Source: JAAFHB01 sp942493325 (GTDB lineage: Bacteria > Bacteroidota > Bacteroidia > Bacteroidales > Prolixibacteraceae). From it: a stretch of DNA of 64,000 nt. The stretch covers positions 434,001 to 498,000 of the forward strand of contig OW818689.1 of NCBI GenBank assembly GCA_942493325.1. Reading direction: 5' to 3'. The translations under genes and the position numbers were made by a program. Positions 35,122-44,771 of the stretch are shown here, in pieces. A model generated the notes under the pieces. The model made no database searches and was not told the origin of the DNA. It saw nothing but the letters and a program-made list of their open reading frames with translations. Each line of letters opens with the position of its first letter. The first letter of the stretch is position 1.

Positions 35122-37908
35122 TTAGTTAAGCTTAATCATTGACTTATCGAGGTTCCAACCTTCCAATAAAATTTCCTGGTTGTTACTTTTCAGTTGATCT
35201 GAAGCAACACTCACTTTTACAGTTACCGACTCGCCGGGTGCCAGCGAGAAATAATTGGCAGACCAGTAACAGGGTAATAGTTCGCTCCCGTCATCCAGCA
35301 ATTGCGGACGGATAAAAAATACAAGCTGTTTGGTTGGGTTGGCAAATTTTAACTCCCAGACCGTTTCAGTTTTCACTTTTTCTTTTTTGATCACAGTTGT
35401 GATCACCTTAGTGCGGGGCATGGTATTCAATTCCTTATAATTGTCGTCAGCCGAGAGCCAGTATACATTGCGGGAAATCACTTTGCCGGCAGCGTTTTTC
35501 ATCGTTAAGACGATGAATTTCACCCCTGGAGTCTCCATAAGTGTCTTCGGTAAAGCAAATTGCTCCTTTACTTCTGTTGCTGAGAGATTTGTCTTTGCCG
35601 TTTGATGGAAAAGAGATTTTGAATCAATGTCAAAAACCTCGGCCTGTACGGTTAGATTTGACCAGGGTTGATAGGTCCGGTTCAGTGCTGTAATAGCATA
35701 ATCGAGCGGATTAAGCTGAATGTGAACAGGTTCGCAGGCATTCTGCATAAAATAATAACCGGCGTTAGGTTCCAGATACCAGTCGAAAACCTGCCAGACC
35801 ACGCTCGGGAAAGCGGCATTCAACTTCCAGAGCATTACGCCTCCGATGTCGTTAAGCATATGACCTGCGGCTTCAAAAATACCCTGGTAGCCCGTGGCAT
35901 TCATTAACTGCATCTTATTTGAAAAATCCTCCATCGAGGACGATTCACCATATCGTAAGATCATCTGCTTGTAATACAGGTCGTATTTCCCGTTGCCTGT
36001 TGCCGCATCGTGATAACCCCACGAGTCATTCAACGGGAAAGGTAATTTTGTATCCCAAACCAGATTAGGAATTATTTTTTTCAAACTGTTATAGGGCGGT
36101 TGTGAAGGCAATCCTGTTTCATCCTTGAATACCCAATCCTTTGCTTTATCGGCAAGGCGGTAATATTCTTTTGAATCCTGCCAGGTATAAGGCCCCCCGC
36201 TGTAAACACCCGAAGCAAGATTATCGGGCCATGAGCCGTCCCATCCTTTGGGAAGTTTGGCAAAACCCGATGAACTTGGGATAAAAGGTCGTGTTCCATC
36301 CATGGTGATAATGCGTTCTCTCATCAGGTCGTAAAGCTCCTTGCGGATATGGCCTTCGTTTCCTCCCGTCCACACCAGCAAACTGGGGTGATTACGAATG
36401 CGGTAAATTGTAGATATCACATTGTTCATGAAAACATTACTCTCCAATGGATAATCCTCCGATCCTTTAAATTCACCATGGGTATCGCCAGTAATCCAGA
36501 AATCGGACCAGACCATCAGGCCGTAACGATCGGCAAGATCGAAAAAAACATCCTCAGGGGTAATCCCTCCGCCCCAGATCCTGACCAGATTGATATTGGA
36601 ATTCCTGAAAAGACGCATTTCTTTATCATAGGCTGTTGAATCACGATTCAGCATCATATCGGGCACCCAGGCACCACCTGTGAGGTGTACACGTTTTCCA
36701 TTGACATAAAAATCACGCCGTAAAGATTTATTGGCCAGCTCCACCGCCCTGGAACCGACAGTACGGATACCAAAAGCAAAGGTTGTATCATCGGATGTAA
36801 TACCATTTGATTCAAATTTTAGCCGGATGCGGTATAGATTGGCCTTTCCATATCCGTTGGGCCACCATATACGGGGATTTTTTATCTGTAACTGCGCCAT
36901 ATTACCTGAATTCAGATCAACGACATTGTTAGCACCTGCGGCAATGGTAATCTCTTTCGAAATCTGAATGGTCTGGCCTATAAAATTTTCAGGCTGAATA
37001 TTGATTTTTAAAACACCTTTTGTACTGGTCTGTCCATGATTTGACAAGGTAAGATTGATGGAAAGCTTTGCTATTGTGGTATCGGGCAAAGCCGGAAGAT
37101 CGGTGATGATATGGGGTTGCATTATGGTTACATCACCTGAAGTACGAAGAAATACAGGTTGCCAGATACCCATATTACGATCGCGTACCGGAGGCATCCA
37201 GTCCCAACCTACAGAACAAAGCATGGTCACATTTTTGCCGATATCACCTGTTGGTCCGCCATTTGCAAAAAAATCACCCATTGCCTTTAATTGTTCCTCT
37301 GCCGGTAATCCGGGGAAATCGAGTGGATAAATTTTCACGGCTAAAAAATTCTCTTCTCCGGTTTTAATGAGCTTGCTCACATTAAAGCTGTATTCAGCAA
37401 ACATTCCGGCCATCCGGGTGGAGTCAGCCACAGGCTGTCCGTTTAACCAGACGGCTGCCCGGTAATTGATCCCTTTAAAGATCAACTGGAAATGTCGTCC
37501 TTTGTCAGCAGTCGGAACCTTAAACGAGGTTCGGTACCAGTAAGGCTTTTTCCATGGATTCGGATCATTGGGTAAATGGCTGTACTGTTCGAGGTTATAC
37601 GTTTTATTAAATTCATCAGAGGCATCGGGAATCAGCATATTGTTCATACCCGAATACGGATCGGGATAAATCCGGTTGGCGACAAGACCTGTTAACACTG
37701 TTGAAGGAACTTTTACCGGAAACCAATATACGTTTGAGTGATAGTCGGGTGAAGAAATCTTTTCTCCGGTAGCATTTATTAAGGCTGATGACTGCAATTC
37801 AAACCGGGAAAGTTCAACCTGTTTGATATGTCCACCCTGGGCTGACAAAATCAGAGGAAGGTTTAGAAAAACAAACAGGATTAAAACTGAAAGGAAATAC
37901 TTAGACAT
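35122..37908 (-). CDS. GH2-family exo-beta-glucosaminidase / beta-mannosidase-like enzyme
   Basis: A 928-residue exported glycosidase; signal peptide ends near SAQ (residue 24). It has a GH2 sugar-binding jelly-roll (~60-260), an immunoglobulin-like domain (~265-385) and a TIM barrel (~400-700), then beta domains. The catalytic acid is Glu518 in LVWTGGNEGH and the nucleophile Glu597 in VFKDETGLPSQP. The segment WDWMPPVRDRNMGIW and the DETGLPS nucleophile region resemble the CsxA-type exo-beta-glucosaminidases more than LacZ. It removes a terminal beta-linked sugar from a glycan; the exact sugar is uncertain. It is the last gene of the long minus-strand cluster, 29 bp after the DUF1080 gene. 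Confidence 0.85.
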   Translation of the reverse strand: MSKYFLSVLILFVFLNLPLILSAQGGHIKQVELSRFELQSSALINATGEKISSPDYHSNVYWFPVKVPSTVLTGLVANRIYPDPYSGMNNMLIPDASDEFNKTYNLEQYSHLPNDPNPWKKPYWYRTSFKVPTADKGRHFQLIFKGINYRAAVWLNGQPVADSTRMAGMFAEYSFNVSKLIKTGEENFLAVKIYPLDFPGLPAEEQLKAMGDFFANGGPTGDIGKNVTMLCSVGWDWMPPVRDRNMGIWQPVFLRTSGDVTIMQPHIITDLPALPDTTIAKLSINLTLSNHGQTSTKGVLKINIQPENFIGQTIQISKEITIAAGANNVVDLNSGNMAQLQIKNPRIWWPNGYGKANLYRIRLKFESNGITSDDTTFAFGIRTVGSRAVELANKSLRRDFYVNGKRVHLTGGAWVPDMMLNRDSTAYDKEMRLFRNSNINLVRIWGGGITPEDVFFDLADRYGLMVWSDFWITGDTHGEFKGSEDYPLESNVFMNNVISTIYRIRNHPSLLVWTGGNEGHIRKELYDLMRERIITMDGTRPFIPSSSGFAKLPKGWDGSWPDNLASGVYSGGPYTWQDSKEYYRLADKAKDWVFKDETGLPSQPPYNSLKKIIPNLVWDTKLPFPLNDSWGYHDAATGNGKYDLYYKQMILRYGESSSMEDFSNKMQLMNATGYQGIFEAAGHMLNDIGGVMLWKLNAAFPSVVWQVFDWYLEPNAGYYFMQNACEPVHIQLNPLDYAITALNRTYQPWSNLTVQAEVFDIDSKSLFHQTAKTNLSATEVKEQFALPKTLMETPGVKFIVLTMKNAAGKVISRNVYWLSADDNYKELNTMPRTKVITTVIKKEKVKTETVWELKFANPTKQLVFFIRPQLLDDGSELLPCYWSANYFSLAPGESVTVKVSVASDQLKSNNQEILLEGWNLDKSMIKLN

Positions 37909-37937
37909 TTTATATTCAATTAAAAATTTATTTTCGT

Positions 37938-38753
37938 TTAGTCGTTTACGAGTTTTTTCAGGTCGACTCTTCGGAATTCGAGGGGCTGACCTTCACCCTG
38001 GAGGGCAATGTAACCATCCTTCAGAAATGTGCCTGCCGGGACAGGATAATTTTCAGGCAATAGAAATCCGCCAATCTGTGGCTTTGAGCAAATGAGTACT
38101 GTATCCCCATTTATAACGTTGTATATCACTTTATTCCCGTGAACAATGATATCAAGATTAACCCATTCGCCATCATAAAAGTGTTTCGAGTTTGAATTTA
38201 TGGAGTGTTCATTTGTCAGCTTATCTTTGTAGTAAACCGTAGTGCCCGGTGTACAAATATTGCCGGTTGTTTGCTTAATCTTATCAGTACTACCCAGCAT
38301 CTGGACTTCGACAGAAACGGGCCAGCTTTGAGCAATATCCATACTTTCAGGCGATTGACTATGAATCATAACGCCACTATTCCGAAAACAATAGGAAGGA
38401 GCATCGGGTAGCATCTCGCCGCCAAACCGGTATTCAACATGAAGAATGTAGGAGGAAAGCTTTTCTTTGTAAAACAGATGACTGAAGCGGCCATCAAATT
38501 TTTCGAATTTACTGTAATCAATTTTGAGAATGCCATTTTCGACTTTATATCCTTCCAGAGGATTTTCTCCGCATTTATAGCCAGCTACTTTTAGTGTCCA
38601 GCCGTTCAGATTTTTTCCGTTGAAGATGGGTTTCCATTTCCCCTCTTTTGAAACCGGTGGCTTTTCATTACGTTTTAATTTGGATTGACCTGTCGTTGTC
38701 AGAACAACGATAAAAAGTGCTGCACTGATCAGAAATACAATTTTTTGGTTCAT
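37938..38753 (-). CDS. DUF1080-family protein (3-keto-disaccharide hydrolase-like)
   Basis: A 271-residue exported protein (signal peptide of ~22 residues) with a single concanavalin-like DUF1080 domain: KWKPIFNGKNLNGWTLK at the start, GEWVNLDIIVHGNKVIYNVI in the middle and GYIALQGEGQPLEFRRVDL at the end, all hallmarks of the family. Some members hydrolyse 3-keto-disaccharides made by exported Gfo/Idh oxidoreductases. A Tat-exported Gfo/Idh enzyme is encoded 11 kb upstream in the same run (49470-50813). Activity here is inferred from family and context. Confidence 0.85.
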   Translation of the reverse strand: MNQKIVFLISAALFIVVLTTTGQSKLKRNEKPPVSKEGKWKPIFNGKNLNGWTLKVAGYKCGENPLEGYKVENGILKIDYSKFEKFDGRFSHLFYKEKLSSYILHVEYRFGGEMLPDAPSYCFRNSGVMIHSQSPESMDIAQSWPVSVEVQMLGSTDKIKQTTGNICTPGTTVYYKDKLTNEHSINSNSKHFYDGEWVNLDIIVHGNKVIYNVINGDTVLICSKPQIGGFLLPENYPVPAGTFLKDGYIALQGEGQPLEFRRVDLKKLVND

Positions 38754-38909
38754 AATTTTAAGAGCTTTGTTATATTGCGGGTTTACAGTATTAACTGAGT
38801 AAAAATGAAAATACTCTGCATTGCAAAGGTTAGAAAAATAGTTTGAAATAAATAAAAGCCGGACATCGATTTTTTGACCAAGTCCGCTCTTGTATATAAC
38901 TATTAATCA

Positions 38910-40355
38910 TTATTCAACAGGCATACCCTGATAATTAATTTTCGTGTAGGGAATGGTTCCGGTTTTATCAATCACATAATTCCATTTTTTGATGTATTCC
39001 AAACCGGGAAGAAATTTATCCTTGTTCTTAGCAAGCAAATGATTGAGCTCCGATTCCAGTTCAATCCTGATCTGCTGATACTTTGCCTCTTTCACAAGGT
39101 TATTCATCTGAAACGGGTCTTTCTGATTGTCGAACAGCAACCATGGACCCGATAAATCCCTGACATATGTATATCTTTTGGTACGAACGCCACGGTATTC
39201 TTTTCCGCCCAAATCTTCCGTATACTGACCAAAAGGGTGATAGGAAGCAATCAATACAGCATCGGTTTTATCTTTTGCTTTCCCTTTCATAATGTCCGAT
39301 TTATCGTCGCCTTCCACCGTTGTCGGAATGGGCAAATTGCATAAGCCAAGCAGTGTCGGCATAAGATCGGGTGTATTGATCAGCATATCATTCTTTTTCC
39401 CCTTGTTTCCAAAGGCTCCGGGATAACGAATTAACATGGGTACATTGATCGATTCCTCGTAAGGCCTTTGCTTGTGAACAAATCCATGCGAGCGAACCAT
39501 GGCGCCATGATCGGAAGTGAATAAAAAAATGGTGTTTTCATCCAGTCCCGTATCCTTTAGCGATTGTTGCAGTAAGCCAATACAACTATCTAAAGCTGAG
39601 ATATGACCGTAATACCCGATAAGGTCTTCAATTGTTTGTTGTTTCAGTTCATCCGGAACGTTTCCACGCAATTTCAACGACTTTTCACGATAGATTTTTT
39701 TAAACGATTCGGGTGCTGTTTCGAACGGCGTATGTGGCGGACCCCAGGACAAAATCATGAAAAAAGGTTTTTCATTTTGCTTTCTTGCCTGAATGTAATT
39801 TACCGCATCTGTTGTCTGCGCAAAGGCATCGTAGCCCTCCCACCTGGCTTTTTTATCGTCGTTTCCCCAATACCAGGAGTTGTTGTAGTTATGTGTACAT
39901 TCCAGCACTTTCCAGTATTCAAAACCTTGCCTGCGTTCCGTAGGTATAAATGAATTTCTCCCGTGACCATCGATATGCCACTTACCGATATAGGCTGTCT
40001 TGTATCCTGATGCTTTGAAAACTTTCCCAAGACTCTGCGCCTCCGGATTTAGCTGTACATCGTTGACAAAAACCCCTGTGGTCAATGGATACTGTCCGGT
40101 CAGTAAACTGGCGCGGTATGGACAACATACCGGACAAGCCGATATCGTATTGGTGAAATTAACAGACTTACCCGCAAGACGGTCGAGATTAGGGGTAAGC
40201 ACATCCTTATTCCCGTTGTAACCAACATCCTGGGCACGCCATTCATCGGCCAAAATAAATACGACATTGGGCGCTTTTCGGGTTTGACCGCTAACTGATG
40301 AAGCGAGTGCGCCAACTAAAACAAAGCCTATACTTTTATTCAACTGTATCTTCAT
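38910..40355 (-). CDS. Type I sulfatase (CCPYR active-site motif)
   Basis: A 481-residue exported sulfatase of the alkaline-phosphatase superfamily; signal peptide of ~23 residues (GALASSVSGQ). Metal-site features include FILADEWRAQDVG and FLFTSDHGAMVRSHG. The formylglycine motif is Cys77-Cys78-Pro-Tyr-Arg81 (C-x-P-x-R) in VCCPYRASLLTGQYP. It removes sulfate esters from a glycan after activation by a sulfatase-maturing enzyme; none is encoded in this window. Sulfated sugar and position are unknown. It is followed by the DUF1080 gene and preceded by a GH71/99-like gene. Confidence 0.93.
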   Translation of the reverse strand: MKIQLNKSIGFVLVGALASSVSGQTRKAPNVVFILADEWRAQDVGYNGNKDVLTPNLDRLAGKSVNFTNTISACPVCCPYRASLLTGQYPLTTGVFVNDVQLNPEAQSLGKVFKASGYKTAYIGKWHIDGHGRNSFIPTERRQGFEYWKVLECTHNYNNSWYWGNDDKKARWEGYDAFAQTTDAVNYIQARKQNEKPFFMILSWGPPHTPFETAPESFKKIYREKSLKLRGNVPDELKQQTIEDLIGYYGHISALDSCIGLLQQSLKDTGLDENTIFLFTSDHGAMVRSHGFVHKQRPYEESINVPMLIRYPGAFGNKGKKNDMLINTPDLMPTLLGLCNLPIPTTVEGDDKSDIMKGKAKDKTDAVLIASYHPFGQYTEDLGGKEYRGVRTKRYTYVRDLSGPWLLFDNQKDPFQMNNLVKEAKYQQIRIELESELNHLLAKNKDKFLPGLEYIKKWNYVIDKTGTIPYTKINYQGMPVE

Positions 40356-40478
40356 TTCAAACGTTTTTAATTACGAATGCGTCATGACCTATGTTTCAGG
40401 TAACCATTCGCATATCGGATCAGTGGTTTTGTATTTTTTTATGCAAATCGTTCAGAAGACAGGTGATTTTACAAACGG

Positions 40479-42248
40479 CTATTTACTTTCGAAACCAACA
40501 TTTCCGGTGGAAAAAAGGTAGTCGAAACGCCGGTCAGGTGCCGATTCTCCGTTGATAAAAAATTCACTGATGTCCAGTAATTTCTGGCTGTTATCTACCC
40601 AGTGAAAAGAAAAGATCGGTTGTTTATTCCTTAATTTGAATAAAGAGATGGGTACCGCCATTTCCAGTTCATTGCCGGCATAGAAATAATTGATTTTCTG
40701 ATAACCAGTCCAGCTCCCGCTTTTAAATTTCTTTACTGAAGTCTGGGTTTTATCGGCCGGATTGGAATTTACCATTAAATCGTATCCCTCCCACCCTGTT
40801 GTTTTTGAAGTATCGGCATTGATATATAGCAACATCCAGTTTTTACCTGTGTGAGGGGTGAGCGGCTGCGCAGTTTTAACATAGAAATATACGAACTTCC
40901 TGTCATATGCTACCCGGCTTTCGATTATGTCGTTACGCCCGGTAGTATTGATATAAGTGGTATTATTATTGGCCCCTTTCGAATTCCGGTGAAAAGTGTC
41001 TCCTTCGTAATCGACATAAGCCGGCTCAACGATTTCCCATTCTGCAAACCGGGCATCCAAATTTATTTTTCGGGACGGACCAGCCTGTATGGGAGCTGTC
41101 ATTCCTTTAAAAAGCCGGACGTAATTTACCATCTGATAGTACATATTGTCTGTATGTCCACCTTTCATAGGTTCAATATCACGGTTGTATTCTTCGTTGT
41201 AAGCATCTACGAAATAAGAGTTTCCCTCCCCGGCAGGAAGACCCAAAAATCCCGCATTACTATCAGGTCCGTTTACAAACCGCTGGGCCATCCATTCATT
41301 AAACTGGGTAATCATTACCACTTTGGGCTGAAGGGTGAAAACCTGTTTCCATTGTTCGGCAAAATGGAGTCCATGTCCGGTAAATGGAGTCAGTTTGAAC
41401 TTATTATATGCAGGTTGTTTACCGTTTGAATAGCTGTTACCAATATTGGATGTGGGATGCGAGGCGACCGAAACAGGCACCTGATCGACCACTCCTTTGG
41501 TACTCCAGCCAAAATCCTGTGGGAATTTATCGATCCACTGCCAGTGGTTGGGCTGATTTTGTGCATCGGTCCATGCCCAGCTATATTTAAGCGTAAAGAA
41601 TTCTTTCACATCCTGTCGCAACTCAATGTCGGTCGGTTGTCCAAAAATAATCGGTTTGCCTTCCCATAAAAACCATAACTCTTTGTATTTCTGCCTGGCA
41701 TAAAACTCATCATAAATCAAATTCATGGTTTTCCCGCTCTTTGCATTGGTCATAAATGAGATATAGGGCGCATTGATTCCCTTCTGCCTCATCTCCATTG
41801 AAATTTCGCAATACTTATCAACTACGGGCAGGTAAGTAAAGGCATTGGTCACATCAAAGTATATAAAATCAACCCCGGCAGCAACCATCATGGCAATGTT
41901 ACGCCGGATTACCCATGGGTCGCCTGCCTGATAATAGCCGGCTTCCGACTCGCCCCAGTAATGGAAATTACCCCGGGGACCGTAAACCGGGTTTTCCGGA
42001 TTCAGTTTAAGTATTTTTGTGATATCATAAATGGTATCGGTCGGATTATGACCTCCGTGCCAGATGTAATAAAACAATCCTACCCATTTTTCATTTTGTG
42101 CAGGACCTGTCTGCTTAAAATCGGGTAATCTGCGCCCCAATGCATCGGTGGCAATCCAGTTTGAATTGGTAATTGGAAAAGGTGGGCTGTTCTGCGAAAA
42201 AACAGAACCTGCAGAAAAAATAAGGAAAGTAAAAAGTAATGCTCTCAT
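40479..42248 (-). CDS. GH71/99-like exported glycosidase with CBM9-like C-terminus
   Basis: A 589-residue exported protein (signal peptide ending VFSQ). The N-terminal ~380 residues look like a TIM barrel of the GH71/GH99-like group: LFYYIWHGGHNP, AAGVDFIYFDVTNAFTY, TLKYSWAWTDAQNQP and QPKVVMITQFNEWMAQRF with the acidic residues expected on the barrel rim. From ~405 on, LDARFAEWEIVEPAYVDYE and KFVYFYVKTAQPLTPH suit a CBM9-like carbohydrate-binding domain. The family name is my best guess; precise GH assignment would need an HMM search. It starts 3 bp after the stop of the upstream sulfatase gene, indicating coupled translation. Confidence 0.7.
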   Translation of the reverse strand: MRALLFTFLIFSAGSVFSQNSPPFPITNSNWIATDALGRRLPDFKQTGPAQNEKWVGLFYYIWHGGHNPTDTIYDITKILKLNPENPVYGPRGNFHYWGESEAGYYQAGDPWVIRRNIAMMVAAGVDFIYFDVTNAFTYLPVVDKYCEISMEMRQKGINAPYISFMTNAKSGKTMNLIYDEFYARQKYKELWFLWEGKPIIFGQPTDIELRQDVKEFFTLKYSWAWTDAQNQPNHWQWIDKFPQDFGWSTKGVVDQVPVSVASHPTSNIGNSYSNGKQPAYNKFKLTPFTGHGLHFAEQWKQVFTLQPKVVMITQFNEWMAQRFVNGPDSNAGFLGLPAGEGNSYFVDAYNEEYNRDIEPMKGGHTDNMYYQMVNYVRLFKGMTAPIQAGPSRKINLDARFAEWEIVEPAYVDYEGDTFHRNSKGANNNTTYINTTGRNDIIESRVAYDRKFVYFYVKTAQPLTPHTGKNWMLLYINADTSKTTGWEGYDLMVNSNPADKTQTSVKKFKSGSWTGYQKINYFYAGNELEMAVPISLFKLRNKQPIFSFHWVDNSQKLLDISEFFINGESAPDRRFDYLFSTGNVGFESK

Positions 42249-42251
42249 ATT

Positions 42252-43640
42252 CTATTCGTTCGTCTTTTTCGTACCCTGTTTCCGGGCAACACCAGGCGTT
42301 GGTCCGTCACTATCACCAGAACCTTGTCCCCAAAGCGGCTTAACCAGTGTGGCATTCCACGCATCCCACTGCAGTTGCATTTCCTTAAGTTTTTCAGGCA
42401 TAGAAACTGAAAGGTCATTGGTTTCACCACGATCCTCACGAAGGTTGTATAACTTCGCAGCAGTGACAGGCTGACGTTCGCCTGTATTTGTGTCTGCATT
42501 GCTATCGTATCGTACCAGTTTAAAGTCCCCCTGACGGATGGCCATCTGCGAGCCAAAACGCCAATAGAGCGCATCGTGCACTTTGCCGGTTTTTTCACCC
42601 GAAAGGAATGGAAGCAAATTCACCCCGTCAAGGGTCATCTCCGGTTTAATTTTCACACCGGCCACTTCGAGTGCCGTTGCAGTCAGATCAAGTTGAATTA
42701 CAGGCAAATCAAACAGTCCTGGTTTAATGTGTCCCTTCCACGACACGACGAATGGGACCCGGATTCCGCCTTCGAGCGTGGTTCGCTTACTGCCCCGAAA
42801 CGGAAGATTGGATGATCCGTTCACTGTCACACCCTTCATGGTCGGACCACCGTTATCACTGATGAAGACAACCAGGGTATTATTCTCTAATCCTGAGTCG
42901 GCAAGTTTCCTGAGGACCTTGCCAATCGCTTCATCCATCGCGAGCATCATCGCGTTATAAGTGCGTCGTTGCTTGTCCTGAACATTGGAAAACTTTGCCA
43001 GACGATCATCTGTTGCATCCATGGGCGTATGAACAGCATTAAAGGCAAGGTAAAGAAACCATGGATGTTCCTGATGCCGGTCTATAAAACTGATTGCTTC
43101 GCGTCCGAACGCATCAGTTGTGTAGTCAAGCTCAGTTACAGGTTCTGTTCCTCTCATTATCCCCGACATATTGAAATAGCTGTGAGCACCGGCAAGAAAC
43201 CCGAAAAACTCATCAAATCCACGTTTTTGAGGATGCATCGCCGGTTGATTCCCCAGATGCCATTTACCCACGATACCCGTCGCATAGCCAGCACCTTTGA
43301 GGTGGTTGGCAATGGTAGTTTCAGTAAGCGGCAATCCGTTCAAGCCGGTCGGATTAAACTCATGGCCAAAGCGTTGCTGATAACGGCCAGTTAGCAAGCC
43401 TGCACGTGTCGGAGAGCAATAGGGTCCGCTGACATAACCACTCGAAAACTGAACACCTGAAGCTGCGAGGGCATCGAGATTAGGAGTCGGAATATCTTTA
43501 CACTGATTAAATCCAACATCTCCATAACCCATATCATCGCCGACGATAAAAAGAATGTTTGGCTTTTTTGCATTCGCTTCGTTCGGAAAAGGCATTCCGA
43601 TTGAAATCCCGGTAATTAAAAGGAAAATTGTTTGCTTCAT
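42252..43640 (-). CDS. Type I sulfatase (CSPTR active-site motif)
   Basis: A 462-residue exported sulfatase with a ~24-residue signal peptide (FPNEANA). Metal-binding FIVGDDMGYGDVGFN opens the fold, and the formylglycine motif is Cys75-Ser-Pro-Thr-Arg79 in YCSPTRAGLLTGRY. HLGNQPAMHPQKRGFDEFFG and VFISDNGGPT are typical of family S1. Only 3 bp separate it from the GH71/99-like gene. It probably acts on the same sulfated glycan. Confidence 0.94.
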   Translation of the reverse strand: MKQTIFLLITGISIGMPFPNEANAKKPNILFIVGDDMGYGDVGFNQCKDIPTPNLDALAASGVQFSSGYVSGPYCSPTRAGLLTGRYQQRFGHEFNPTGLNGLPLTETTIANHLKGAGYATGIVGKWHLGNQPAMHPQKRGFDEFFGFLAGAHSYFNMSGIMRGTEPVTELDYTTDAFGREAISFIDRHQEHPWFLYLAFNAVHTPMDATDDRLAKFSNVQDKQRRTYNAMMLAMDEAIGKVLRKLADSGLENNTLVVFISDNGGPTMKGVTVNGSSNLPFRGSKRTTLEGGIRVPFVVSWKGHIKPGLFDLPVIQLDLTATALEVAGVKIKPEMTLDGVNLLPFLSGEKTGKVHDALYWRFGSQMAIRQGDFKLVRYDSNADTNTGERQPVTAAKLYNLREDRGETNDLSVSMPEKLKEMQLQWDAWNATLVKPLWGQGSGDSDGPTPGVARKQGTKKTNE

Positions 43641-43656
43641 ATTGAATGGTTTTAAC

Positions 43657-44763
43657 TTAGTTTTTCAATTTTAAATCCTTTGAGGTTGCCAGTGCAATTA
43701 CCCGACCCTGATCGCCCACCGCACAGTAGAAATGATAGACCACCCCTTTGTGTTTGATAACCCAGGGTTTATGGGCATATTGTTTATCCCACGGCTCGGA
43801 AGGCGCAATAAGGTGAGGCCCTTCCCACTTCGTCCAGTTGACCATGTCGAAGGAGCAGGCAAAGGTATCGAATGCCCCCGGTTGCCAGAATGCACCAAAA
43901 TAGAACATCACCCAGAGATCGCCCATACGCACAATCTGAGGATCACCACTGATACCCAGTTGCTTGTCGTCACCGTTGGAAACTACCGGTTCCTTGCCAA
44001 AACGCTTCCAATGCACCATGTCGTCCGAAACAGCCATGCCGATTTTCTCAAAGCCGTTCTTCTCCTTTCCATTGTAATACATCACGAAAGGATGACCGAG
44101 CGTTTTAGCCTTATCCCAAATAATCTGACTCTTGTAAAGTGTAAGTTTTTCAAAATCACGTACATCAGGTTGAACAATGCTCAACACGGGATTCTCCGGA
44201 ACAGGTGTCCATTCATGCGCTACAGTGGGTGTTTTTGTCCATGCCATACCAATGGCCAGCGGATCAGGTTCGTAACCCTGAAGTGCACCACCGATGTATG
44301 ACATCCAGTACTTTCGATCAAAGGAATGCAACTTGCTGTTTCCACCCCATTTAGTATCACAAAGTGCAATCCCTCCGTCTACCTGCCACCGATCCCAGCC
44401 ATCGGGTCTGAAACTCATGATCTTCCCCAGCTTCTCCCAGTGCAGGAGGTCGCTGCTGCGGGCCAGAAATGTCTCGTATCCAATCTTATTGGTGTTGCCA
44501 ACATAAACCATGTACCACTGATTATATTTTTTGAAGATGCTGGCACAATCGACCAGTTGACCCTCTTCGCCACGAATCACGATACCATATTTGAAGGGAG
44601 TTTTCACCTCCTCATAAACCTGCTCCATCCGCTCGACCGGGATGGATTTGGATAAACCCTTATCCCCCGATTGGCCGAGACTTGACTCCGTAAAGACAAA
44701 AATAAGCAGACCTGCCATGAACAGTTTAACTAACAGGTAGTCGAAAATTGTATTTGTCTTCAT
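43657..44763 (-). CDS. GH43/GH117-like five-bladed beta-propeller glycosidase
   Basis: A 368-residue exported protein (hydrophobic signal region ~9-30). Repeated propeller blades are visible: VDCASIFKKYNQWYMVYVGN, ARSSDLLHWEKLGKI, VDGGIALCDTKW, GMAVSDDMVHWKRFGKEP, SGDPQIVRMGDLWVMFYFGA and ACSFDMVNWTKWEGP. The D-x-x-W / VHW spacing is characteristic of GH43, GH32 and GH117-type propellers. Catalytic acids cannot be fixed by eye. The gene sits between two sulfatases with gaps of 16 and 8 bp, so it is firmly part of this operon. Confidence 0.78.
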   Translation of the reverse strand: MKTNTIFDYLLVKLFMAGLLIFVFTESSLGQSGDKGLSKSIPVERMEQVYEEVKTPFKYGIVIRGEEGQLVDCASIFKKYNQWYMVYVGNTNKIGYETFLARSSDLLHWEKLGKIMSFRPDGWDRWQVDGGIALCDTKWGGNSKLHSFDRKYWMSYIGGALQGYEPDPLAIGMAWTKTPTVAHEWTPVPENPVLSIVQPDVRDFEKLTLYKSQIIWDKAKTLGHPFVMYYNGKEKNGFEKIGMAVSDDMVHWKRFGKEPVVSNGDDKQLGISGDPQIVRMGDLWVMFYFGAFWQPGAFDTFACSFDMVNWTKWEGPHLIAPSEPWDKQYAHKPWVIKHKGVVYHFYCAVGDQGRVIALATSKDLKLKN

Positions 44764-44771
44764 TATTTAAT